Of a stretch of DNA of 64,000 nt, positions 16,022-23,634 are shown piece after piece. A program made the translations under genes and the position numbers. The first letter of the stretch is position 1, and every line of letters starts with the position of its first letter. The notes beneath the pieces are model-generated. The model saw only the letters and a list, made by a program, of their open reading frames with translations, had not been told where the DNA came from and searched no databases. Source of the stretch: QHXQ01 sp045807745 (GTDB lineage Bacteria > Acidobacteriota > Blastocatellia > Pyrinomonadales > Pyrinomonadaceae); assembly GCA_045807745.1 (NCBI GenBank), contig JBJMGT010000023.1, positions 1-64,000 of the forward strand. Direction: 5' to 3'.

Positions 16022-18412
16022 ATGACTGCACAGGCGGAACGGCAAGTCGCAGGCGGGCGCGCTACGAAAGTGGTGGTCGCTACGTCCGTGATGCTCTCGT
16101 TCATCTCGTTCTGGCGCGCGGCGGCCATCGTCTTAAACGATCTCGGCTCGTCGGCCTATTACGTTGGTGGCATCGCCGAACAGGCGACGGGGCGGGCCGC
16201 GCCGTGGTTCATCCTCGGCGTGATGCTCTTCTCGTATGCGGTGCGCGCCGTCTATGTCGAATCGTGCGCGATGTTCACGCGCGGCGGCGTCTATCGCGTC
16301 GTCAAAGAGGCGATGGGTGGCACGCTCGCCAAGCTGTCGGTCTCGGCCCTCATGTTCGACTACATCTTGACGGGGCCGATCTCAGGCGTCTCCGCCGGGC
16401 AGTACATCGTCGGCCTCTTCGCACAGACGGCGACCTACTTCGGACATCCATGGGTGCCCACGAAAGAGACGATCAACCTGCTGGCCGCAGGGCTAGCCAT
16501 CCTCATCACGATCTATTTCTGGTGGCGCAACACCAGAGGCATTCACGAGTCGTCCGACGACGCGCTGAAGATCATGTACGTGACAACCGTCATGGTCGTG
16601 CTGCTCGTCTTGTGGAGCGGCGTGACGATCCTGACGAGACCCGAAGCGCACAGACTGCCGCCCGCGCCCGCGCCGCACAATCTGGCCTTTAACCGTGATG
16701 CGGTCGGCTGGCTGCCAAACATCTGGCCTAGTGCTTTGCGTGAACTGCCGACGGAAGCACTCCCGGCCAACGCCCCTGCTGCGCCTGAAGCGGCCGCACC
16801 TGAGCCGCGTTATGGCATCGTGCCGAACGCGGGCGCGCTGCTCGGCCTCATCGGCATCCTGATCGCTTTCGGGCATTCGTTCCTCGCCATGTCGGGCGAA
16901 GAGTCGCTCGCGCAAGTCAACCGCGAACTCGAATATCCGAAGCACCGGAACTTGATGAAAGCGGGGCTGGTCATCTTCCTCTACTCGCTCCTGTTCACCT
17001 CTGTCGTCTCGTTCCTCGCCTACGCGTTGATCCCCGACGACGTGCGGCCGCACTATTTCGACAATCTGATCAGTGGCATCTCTATGTATCTCGCAGGCCC
17101 CTTGCCGTTGCGCTTGTTGTTTCAAGCGTTCATCGTGTTGGTCGGTTTCCTGATGCTTGCGGGCGCGGTCAACACGGCCATCATCGGCTCGAATGGCGTC
17201 CTGAATCGCGTCTCGGAAGACGGCGTGCTGACGGACTGGTTTCGCCGACCGCATAAGCGGTTCGGCACGACCTATCGCATGATCAACCTGATCGTGCTGC
17301 TGCAACTCTTGACGATCATAGGGTCGCGCGGCAACGTCTATGTGCTCGGCGAGGCGTATGCCTTCGGCGTCATCTGGTCGTTCGCGTTGAAGGCGCTGGC
17401 GATGCTCGTCCTGCGCTTCAAAGACCGCACGCGGCGCGAATGGAAAGTGCCGCTCAATCTCCAACTTGATAGGTATGAGCTGCCGCTTGGACTGGGCATC
17501 ATCACGGCGCTGCTGTTCTCCGTCGCCGGCATCAATCTGATCACCAAACAGGTAGCCACCGTCAGCGGCGTCGCCTTCACAATCTTCTTCTTTAGCATCT
17601 TTCTCGTCTCCGAACGGATCAACGAGCGCAAGCGGGGCGCGGCCGCACACGTCGAGGTGGATCAGTTCCGCCTGCACACGCAGGATGTCATCTCGAACGA
17701 GACGGTCGAAGTGCGCCCCGGCAACACGCTCTGTCTGGTGCGCGACTACAACACGTTGGAGCACGTCAAGCAGGCGCTTGAGTTGACGCACACGGGGAAG
17801 CGCGATCTGGTGGTCACGACGATGCGGCTGCTGCAAGGGCCTGACGCGGGTTATGAACACATCGCCGAGAATCAACTCTTCACCAGTTACGAACAGTTAC
17901 TGTTCAGCCGCGTGATTGCGTTGGCGGAGAAGGCCGGCAAGCACATCGATCTGCTGGTCGTGCCGGCAGCGAACATCTTCGATGCCATCGCGCAGACGAC
18001 CGCTCAACTGGATTCGGCGGACATCTGGGCCGGGCGCTCATCCGTTATGCCGGCGGCGGAACAGGCGCAGCGGCTCGGCGCAGCGTGGGAGCGCCTGCCG
18101 CACAAGCCGAAGCGGCAAGTCCATTTCCACGTCGTCGAGCCGGACGGCCAAGTACATGACTTCGATCTGGGCGCACACGCGCCGCCGCTTGCGGATGAAG
18201 ACATCGATCTCATACACAAGTTGTGGCTTGACGTGACGCACGAGCCGGGCATGGAAGCCCTGCGCCACCGTGAGGTCGTCGCGGCAGCCCTCGCACACTT
18301 GGCCGAAGAGATGAAGGGCACAAGCCGCAAGAAATTAATCGCACGAATGCGGGGGCTGACGCACCGGCGCAGTGGTCTGGCAGGAACGGAAGGTAGGCGC
18401 GGTCATGACTGA
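16022..18412 (+). CDS. APC-superfamily permease, possible KimA-like potassium importer
   Basis: 796 residues. The N-terminal about 510 hold roughly 12 membrane helices of the APC fold, including DLGSSAYYVGGI, TRGGVYRVVKEAMGG and DYILTGPISGVSAGQY. Similar phrases occur at matching places in B. subtilis KimA (SSDALSSVAYG, GGGAYIVSKENLG, DYILTVAVSISAG; recalled, not aligned). The C-terminal about 270 residues are soluble, starting with a Usp-like segment (NTLCLVRDYNTLEHVKQALEL), again like KimA though longer. A large polar loop near 205-265 is Pro/Ala rich. Position directly behind a KdpDE pair supports potassium uptake; an amino-acid permease remains possible. Its stop overlaps the next gene. 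Confidence 0.75.
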   Translation: MTAQAERQVAGGRATKVVVATSVMLSFISFWRAAAIVLNDLGSSAYYVGGIAEQATGRAAPWFILGVMLFSYAVRAVYVESCAMFTRGGVYRVVKEAMGGTLAKLSVSALMFDYILTGPISGVSAGQYIVGLFAQTATYFGHPWVPTKETINLLAAGLAILITIYFWWRNTRGIHESSDDALKIMYVTTVMVVLLVLWSGVTILTRPEAHRLPPAPAPHNLAFNRDAVGWLPNIWPSALRELPTEALPANAPAAPEAAAPEPRYGIVPNAGALLGLIGILIAFGHSFLAMSGEESLAQVNRELEYPKHRNLMKAGLVIFLYSLLFTSVVSFLAYALIPDDVRPHYFDNLISGISMYLAGPLPLRLLFQAFIVLVGFLMLAGAVNTAIIGSNGVLNRVSEDGVLTDWFRRPHKRFGTTYRMINLIVLLQLLTIIGSRGNVYVLGEAYAFGVIWSFALKALAMLVLRFKDRTRREWKVPLNLQLDRYELPLGLGIITALLFSVAGINLITKQVATVSGVAFTIFFFSIFLVSERINERKRGAAAHVEVDQFRLHTQDVISNETVEVRPGNTLCLVRDYNTLEHVKQALELTHTGKRDLVVTTMRLLQGPDAGYEHIAENQLFTSYEQLLFSRVIALAEKAGKHIDLLVVPAANIFDAIAQTTAQLDSADIWAGRSSVMPAAEQAQRLGAAWERLPHKPKRQVHFHVVEPDGQVHDFDLGAHAPPLADEDIDLIHKLWLDVTHEPGMEALRHREVVAAALAHLAEEMKGTSRKKLIARMRGLTHRRSGLAGTEGRRGHD

Positions 18413-18791
18413 AGAATCTGCCCGGCGGCCGGAAACTGAACCCAGTTGCACGCACATCGAAGTGGAGACCGAAAATGGTTATCGCATCGCGCGCGTGTGC
18501 GAGCAGTCTGGCGGCACATCGGCTGCGCCGGGCGCGTACAGATTTAGGGTGACAGATCAAGCCGGACGGACGTGTACGGTCGTGGTCGAGTTCGCGCCGG
18601 TAGTGGTCGCCGCAGTGGCCGGGCAGCGTGGTCGCCCGCTCGCGGCACATCAGCCATACTGGCTGGCCTGTGCTGAGCACACGTTGGCGACGTACCTGTG
18701 GGAGCATGACGCCTGCCCGCCGGCCGAAAAACTGCTCGTCAAGGAAGCGTGCATGGATGATGTCGCACTGGCGCTGCGCTGGGACGATTAG
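18405..18791 (+). CDS. hypothetical soluble protein
   Basis: 128 residues from ATG 18405, which overlaps the permease stop (ATGACTGA), so translation is probably coupled. No signal peptide or membrane segment. The middle is beta-rich (YRFRVTDQAGRTCTVVVEFAPVVVAAV) and the C terminus is helical and acidic (CMDDVALALRWDD), with Cys residues spaced along it. No family recognised. Coupling suggests it works with the permease, for example as a cytosolic modulator; this is inference. Confidence 0.7.
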   Translation: MTEESARRPETEPSCTHIEVETENGYRIARVCEQSGGTSAAPGAYRFRVTDQAGRTCTVVVEFAPVVVAAVAGQRGRPLAAHQPYWLACAEHTLATYLWEHDACPPAEKLLVKEACMDDVALALRWDD

Positions 18792-18826
18792 CAGCGATGC
18801 CGGCCGGTTGGACGGTTGTTGTGTCC

Positions 18827-19222
18827 TCAGCCTGCGGGCGCGTTGGTGTTCCAGACATCGAGGTGGAGTTTCCACGTGCCGTCCTCGCGTTTCCAGACGA
18901 CGAGATACTTGCCTACATCCGTGACGGTCTGCCCGTCGGGCAGTGGGATGGTGAAGCTGTAGCGCCCGACTTCGCAGGCGATGTCGGCGCGCTGCTCCGC
19001 GATCTCGATGGTCTCAAGTCGGGGTTGCTTGATGTTCATACTCAACATCCCTTGCCAGAAACTTTTAATTGCGGCCGTGCCCGCGAGCATCGGTTGATTG
19101 GGCGGGAGCAGGCGTGCATCCGCTGTGTAGAGCGCGGTGATCGCGGCTGCGTCCGCGTGCTCGAACGCTTGCATGAAGCGGGCGTTGTTGGCCTCAATCG
19201 CGCTGCGTGTCTCGTCTGTCAT
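18827..19222 (-). CDS. SnoaL/DUF4440-like NTF2-fold protein
   Basis: 131 residues beginning MTDETRSAIEANNARFMQAFEHADAAAITALYTADARLLPPN, the hallmark start of SgcJ/EcaC- and DUF4440-type NTF2-like proteins, with later IKSFWQGML and DGTWKLHLDVWN. The cone-shaped fold can bind small ligands or catalyse isomerase-type reactions, but most members are uncharacterised. It is the last minus-strand gene after the ABC permeases, 49 bp beyond the nearer one, so it may be read from the same transcript. Confidence 0.85.
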   Translation of the reverse strand: MTDETRSAIEANNARFMQAFEHADAAAITALYTADARLLPPNQPMLAGTAAIKSFWQGMLSMNIKQPRLETIEIAEQRADIACEVGRYSFTIPLPDGQTVTDVGKYLVVWKREDGTWKLHLDVWNTNAPAG

Positions 19223-19271
19223 AAACGTTTAGTCTCCGTGACGAAAAATGATCGAGCTTTGACCTGTTGGT

Positions 19272-20408
19272 TCAGTCCGCGCGCCGCAGGCCGCTGCTCA
19301 TGAGGCGCACGCCGAGGACGAAGATGAAGATGGCCACGGCGGGCGTCAAGAGCAGGAAGGGCTGCGCGGCCAGTTGATTTATGTCGCCGGCGTCGCGGAG
19401 CATGTTACCCCAACTCACTTCAGGCTCTTGCACGCCGACGCCGAGATAGGAGAGCGCTGTCTCGGCTAAGAGGAACGCGGGCAGCAGGAGCGAGACCTGC
19501 ACGACGAGCGGGCGCGCCGCGTTCGGCAGAATGTGACGGAACAGTATGCGCGCCTCGGACAATCCTAGGCCCGTCGCGGCAAGGACAAACTCGCGCTGGC
19601 GGAGCGCCAGCACTAGCCCGCGCGTCACGCGCGCCATCTCGGCCCAGCCGAGGGCGATGAAGATCGCGATGAGCAACACGGCGGCCTGAGTTGATTCTAA
19701 ATTGATCGGGAAGGCGGCGCGCGCCGCGAGGATCAGGAGCAACTCAGGCAGCGCCAGCATTACGTCGGCGGCGCGCATCAGCAGCGCGTCTGCGGTGCGC
19801 CCGGTGTAGCCCGCGATGCAGCCGATCAGGATGCCGAGCGCGGCGGCGCAGAGCGTCCCTAGGGGGCCGACCAGCAGCGAGAAACGCGTCGCGCGCAGCA
19901 GCCGTGAGAGACGGTCGCGCCCACTCCCGTCCGTGCCAAGCAAGTAGACGCGCGGTATAAGATCGGCGGCGTTCGGCGGCGCGGTTTGTGGCTGCATCAG
20001 TTGCGCCGCGGCTTGCACCCCGAACAGGTGGCGCTCCGTCGGGATAAGACCAAAGAGCCGGTAAGCATAGCCACGCGCAAAGAGCGTGAGCGGGTAAGCG
20101 CGCGTGGTCTCTTCCGTATAGGTGCGTGCGAGCGGATCGGTGAGGCGGCGTGCGTAGATGAAGGGGCGCGCGTGCCAGTCGCCGTCTGCGGTGCGGAAGT
20201 GAATCGGCGTCGGCGGCGCGTCCAGTTCGCCGCGCGACAGCGCGCGATAATCGTAGGGCGCGATGAAGTCGGCCGAGAGCGCGACCAAGTAGAAGAGCAG
20301 GATGATACTCAGCCCCGCGATGAGGCGTGCGTGTCGCCGCAGACGACCACGACGCGGCGCACGTGTGTCGTCGTCTTGGGCTGGCTCAGGCGTGTGCACT
20401 ATGGGCAT
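19272..20408 (-). CDS. peptide ABC transporter permease, DppC/OppC type
   Basis: 379 residues from ATG 20408, overlapping the upstream permease gene by 10 bp. It has an N-terminal membrane helix (about 27-49), a large periplasmic loop (about 50-165) and five C-terminal helices. The ATPase-contact EAA loop reads EFVLAATGLGLSEARILFRHILPNA in two parts around the conserved Gly. The loop is longer than in most DppC proteins. With DppB-like partner and the divergent binding protein it imports peptides or similar solutes. The open frame runs on upstream to 21059, but that part is out of register with the DppB gene and is not coding. Confidence 0.88.
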   Translation of the reverse strand: MPIVHTPEPAQDDDTRAPRRGRLRRHARLIAGLSIILLFYLVALSADFIAPYDYRALSRGELDAPPTPIHFRTADGDWHARPFIYARRLTDPLARTYTEETTRAYPLTLFARGYAYRLFGLIPTERHLFGVQAAAQLMQPQTAPPNAADLIPRVYLLGTDGSGRDRLSRLLRATRFSLLVGPLGTLCAAALGILIGCIAGYTGRTADALLMRAADVMLALPELLLILAARAAFPINLESTQAAVLLIAIFIALGWAEMARVTRGLVLALRQREFVLAATGLGLSEARILFRHILPNAARPLVVQVSLLLPAFLLAETALSYLGVGVQEPEVSWGNMLRDAGDINQLAAQPFLLLTPAVAIFIFVLGVRLMSSGLRRAD

Positions 20409-21421
20409 GCTGTTGATCGGAGCGCGCGGGCCGTCGACCGCGTCGTCGTCGTGCGCAGACGCGGGTCGTTGAGGCGCAGCAGAATATCCGCGAGCAGGTT
20501 GCCGACGAGCACAGCCGTCGCCGTGATGAGCACGATACCTGAGAGCAGCGGCGCGTCGCGGTTGACGGCCGCCGCGACGCCCAATTGACCGAGACCGGGC
20601 CAGCCCAGCACCTGCTCGACGATGATCGAGCCGCTGACGACGCTGCCCAGACTGTAACCGAAGATCGTGATGAGCGGATTCAACGCGGCCCGCAAGGCAT
20701 GGCGCAGGACGACGGTGCGTTCGGGCAGTCCCTTCGCGCGCGCGACGCGCACGAAGTCTTCTGCGAGCGCCGCGCCCAAGCCTTCGCGCGTCTGCGCCAG
20801 AAAGAGCGCGATGAGCGGCACGGCGAGCACGAGCGCGGGCACGAGGACGGCGAACGGATTGAGTGTGCCCGCGAGCGATTGCCCGGATGCGCCGCCGACT
20901 GTGAACAACCCTGTGCGCGCCGCGAGCGCTAGGGCCGCGAGCGCCAACACGATACGCGGGAGCGATGCGGTCAATAACACCACCGTCTCGCTCAGACGGT
21001 CGAGCCAACTGCGTGGGCGGCGCGCGGCGAGTGCGCCGAGTGTTAAAGCGATTGACCACGCAATGCAGAGCGCCACGACGGCGAGCAGCAGCGTGCGCAA
21101 CAGGCGCGGGGCCATGAGCGTCAGCACGGGCGTATGGTAGTAAAAGGAGTAGCCCAACTCGCCGTGCGCGAGGTCGGCGAGCCAGCGCAGATAGCGCACT
21201 GGGAGCGGCTGATCAAAACCGTAGACGTGGCGCAGTTTGGCCAGCGCCGCCTGCGAGACCATCGGGTCGGCACTCAATGATGTGAGCGCGTCACCGCCCG
21301 CCGCCGCCAGCAGCCAGAAGGTCAGCGCGGAGACGACGAGCAACACGACGACGCCTTGCCAGAGGCGCGTGATGATCAACTTCAACACGATAAGCAAATG
21401 CGGGCCGCGTTGATCTAACAC
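20399..21421 (-). CDS. peptide ABC transporter permease, DppB/OppB type
   Basis: 340 residues, inner-membrane permease with six predicted helices. The first helix begins KLIITRLWQGVVVLLVVSAL, a typical DppB start, followed by DQPLPVRYLRWLADLAHGELGYSF and the EAA loop EDFVRVARAKGLPERTVVLRHALRAA. The longest frame starts at GTG 21421; a GTG at 21388, one residue before the usual DppB N terminus, is an equally good start. Neighbouring genes are DppC (overlap) and a divergent substrate-binding lipoprotein. Confidence 0.88.
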   Translation of the reverse strand: MLDQRGPHLLIVLKLIITRLWQGVVVLLVVSALTFWLLAAAGGDALTSLSADPMVSQAALAKLRHVYGFDQPLPVRYLRWLADLAHGELGYSFYYHTPVLTLMAPRLLRTLLLAVVALCIAWSIALTLGALAARRPRSWLDRLSETVVLLTASLPRIVLALAALALAARTGLFTVGGASGQSLAGTLNPFAVLVPALVLAVPLIALFLAQTREGLGAALAEDFVRVARAKGLPERTVVLRHALRAALNPLITIFGYSLGSVVSGSIIVEQVLGWPGLGQLGVAAAVNRDAPLLSGIVLITATAVLVGNLLADILLRLNDPRLRTTTTRSTARALRSTACP

Positions 21422-21475
21422 TTCTCAGTGCGACACGACAAGCAGAACATACACCTCAGACCAGCTTTGCGTTCT

Positions 21476-21556
21476 TCTTTGCGCCTCCAGCGTCTTTGCG
21501 TGAGGCTTATCTTCGGCTGGTAATCGCCTCACGCAAAGACGCTGGAGGCGCAAAGA
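21476..21556. repeat. 31-bp perfect inverted repeat
   Basis: Arms 21476-21506 and 21526-21556 are perfect complements over 31 bp (inner part CTTTGCGCCTCCAGCGTCTT) with a 19-nt loop. It lies between the divergent permease and binding-protein genes, so it may affect either promoter. It shares the GCGTCTTTGCG core with the hairpin at 37349-37442. Confidence 0.85.
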
Positions 21557-21709
21557 GAGGCGCAGCGTGAGCGGTGAAACCTTGCGGCCGCGGAATAAAC
21601 TCCTAGACATCACTGCGCATCCGTGATTGAATCCGGCCGACCTGGCCAACCCGCAGCCGTGTCCGTCGAAGTTCTATCGAACGCTGATCGCTCAATGGGT
21701 CGCCTGATC

Positions 21710-23455
21710 ATGACAACTGTGCTGTTGCGCCGCATACTTTTTGTTACTTTACTGACCGCGCTCGCGTGCGCCTGCACGCCGCCGACCACCACGACCTTGA
21801 ACACGCCCAACGGCCCGCCGGTGCGCGGCGGCACGCTCACCTATCGCGTCAGCGCGCCGCCCAAGACCTTCAACTATCTGATGGCGACGGACGAGCCGAC
21901 CATCCTCGTCTCGTTCTTCCTGACGGGCAGCCGGCTCGTCGAGCTTGATCAGGACACACAAGCCTATGTGCCCGCGTTGGCCGAAAGCTGGCAGCTCGCA
22001 CCCGATGGGCGCACGGTTGAAGTGACTTTGCGCGACGGCGTTAAGTTCTCCGATGGTCAACCATTGACGGCCGATGATGTCGTGTTCTCGCTGCGCGCGC
22101 TCAACGACGAGCGCACCGCTTCGCCGCTCTACGGCGAGTCCATGCAGATCGGCGGCCGGAAGATCGAGGCGACGACGACGGACGCGCGCCACTTGCGGTT
22201 CACATTTCCCGAACAGATCGCAACGCCCGAAAACTACCTCTCGAATCTGGTTGTGCTCCCGCGCCACGTGCTCGAAAATGCTCTCAAAGGCGGCACGCTC
22301 GCGACCGCCTACGGCCTCACGACCGACCCGCAGAAGATCGTCACCGCCGGCCCCTTCATGGTCGCCGCCACGACGCCCGGCGAGCAGGTCACACTGAAGC
22401 GTAATCCGAACTATTGGAAGAAGGACAAGGCGGGCCAGCCCCTGCCTTATCTGGATCAGATCGAGATCGTGGTTGTGTCCGACGGGAATAACGCCCTCGC
22501 GCGCTTGCAGCAGGGCACAGTTGACATACTCGACCGCATCCGGCCGACCGACTACGCCGCGCTCAAAGATAAACAGGGCAATGTCGGCGCGCGCGATCTC
22601 GGCCCGAGTCTTTATGCCGACAATCTCTGGTTCAATCAGAATGCGGGCGCGCAGGCGGGCAAGCCGTTCGTCGAGCCAAAGAAGCTCGCATGGTTTCGCG
22701 ACGTGCGTTTTCGCCGCGCCGTCTCGCATGCGATTGATCGCGAGAACATTGCCGCGAACACGTATCAAGGTCTCGCCTCGCCGCTCTACGGATTTGTGAC
22801 CACAGGCAATCGCGCGTGGGTCGCAAACGACATACCGCACACGGAATACGATCTCGCGAAGGCGCGCGCGCTGTTACAAGAGGCGGGCTTTACGACGAAG
22901 GGCGCGGGCGAAGCGCCGGAGTTGTACGACCCGCAGGGCAACCGCGTCGAGTTCACTCTGATCGTGTCGTCGGAGAACGAGTTGCGTGCGAAGAGTGCGC
23001 TCGTGGTGCAGGAAGACCTGACGCGTTTGGGGATGAAGGTCAACGTCGCGCCGCTTGAGAACACGCAGATGCAGAATCGCATCAATCAGACTTTCGACTA
23101 CGAGGCGGTGCTCTACGGCACGTCCGTCTCCGAGCCTGATCCGTCGTCCTATACGGACGTGCTGCGCAGTTCCAGCGCGTCGCACCTGTGGTCGCCGAAA
23201 GAGCCGAAGCCCGCGACCGACTGGGAGGCGCACCTCGACGACCTCACGGTGCAGCAGGCGCACGAGACGAACGCGGAGCGCCGGCACGCCATCTTCCGCG
23301 ACATACAATTACTCATGGCGGAGCAGATGCCGCTCATCCCCATCGTCACGCGCCACATCGCCGTCGCCGCCAACACGCGCATTGGCAACTATCGCCCCCA
23401 TCCGCTCCCGCCCTTCTCGCTCTGGAACGCGGATGAACTGTACGTGCGCCAGTGA
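21710..23455 (+). CDS. peptide ABC transporter substrate-binding lipoprotein (SBP_bac_5)
   Basis: 581 residues from ATG 21710; an ATG at 21695 is an alternative. The N terminus MTTVLLRRILFVTLLTALACAC is a lipoprotein signal with Cys20 or Cys22 as anchor. The body is a family 5 solute-binding protein: LAESWQLAPDGRTVEVTLRDGVKFSDGQPLTADDV is in the family signature, followed by VTLKRNPNYWKKD, FRRAVSHAIDRE and a C-terminal lobe. It delivers oligopeptides or related solutes to the divergently encoded permeases. No ATP-binding subunit is in the window, so it must lie elsewhere. Confidence 0.92.
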   Translation: MTTVLLRRILFVTLLTALACACTPPTTTTLNTPNGPPVRGGTLTYRVSAPPKTFNYLMATDEPTILVSFFLTGSRLVELDQDTQAYVPALAESWQLAPDGRTVEVTLRDGVKFSDGQPLTADDVVFSLRALNDERTASPLYGESMQIGGRKIEATTTDARHLRFTFPEQIATPENYLSNLVVLPRHVLENALKGGTLATAYGLTTDPQKIVTAGPFMVAATTPGEQVTLKRNPNYWKKDKAGQPLPYLDQIEIVVVSDGNNALARLQQGTVDILDRIRPTDYAALKDKQGNVGARDLGPSLYADNLWFNQNAGAQAGKPFVEPKKLAWFRDVRFRRAVSHAIDRENIAANTYQGLASPLYGFVTTGNRAWVANDIPHTEYDLAKARALLQEAGFTTKGAGEAPELYDPQGNRVEFTLIVSSENELRAKSALVVQEDLTRLGMKVNVAPLENTQMQNRINQTFDYEAVLYGTSVSEPDPSSYTDVLRSSSASHLWSPKEPKPATDWEAHLDDLTVQQAHETNAERRHAIFRDIQLLMAEQMPLIPIVTRHIAVAANTRIGNYRPHPLPPFSLWNADELYVRQ

Positions 23456-23495
23456 GATGCTGGGCTTGCTTGAGCGTCGCGTAACAACAATTCAC

Positions 23496-23532
23496 CACAG
23501 AGGACACAGAGCAGACCTCTGTGTCCTCTGTG
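23496..23532. repeat. CACAGAGGACACAGAG hairpin
   Basis: Arms 23496-23511 and 23517-23532 are perfect 16-bp complements around 5 nt. It is placed between the convergent ends of the binding-protein gene and the subtilase gene, so it may help stop transcription from both sides. Related CAGAG-rich hairpins occur at 37349-37442 and 38425-38462. Confidence 0.75.
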
Positions 23533-23634
23533 TCTCTGTGGTGAGTTGATCTCTCGCTACACTCAAGCGCACAAAACAGAATGGCGATAGCGTTGATGCG
23601 CTACCGCCATTCTCAGCCTACAACTGCTTAGCTT

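Noticed and set aside
16493..17875. 460-residue minus-strand frame opposite the permease
   Set aside because: Composition (Asp/Arg/Gln/His rich) is that of an antisense shadow of membrane-helix codons; no domain.
20409..21059. 5' extension of the DppC frame to 595 residues
   Set aside because: It overlaps the DppB gene in another frame and is Arg/Ala-rich without domains; ATG 20408 gives a normal DppC.
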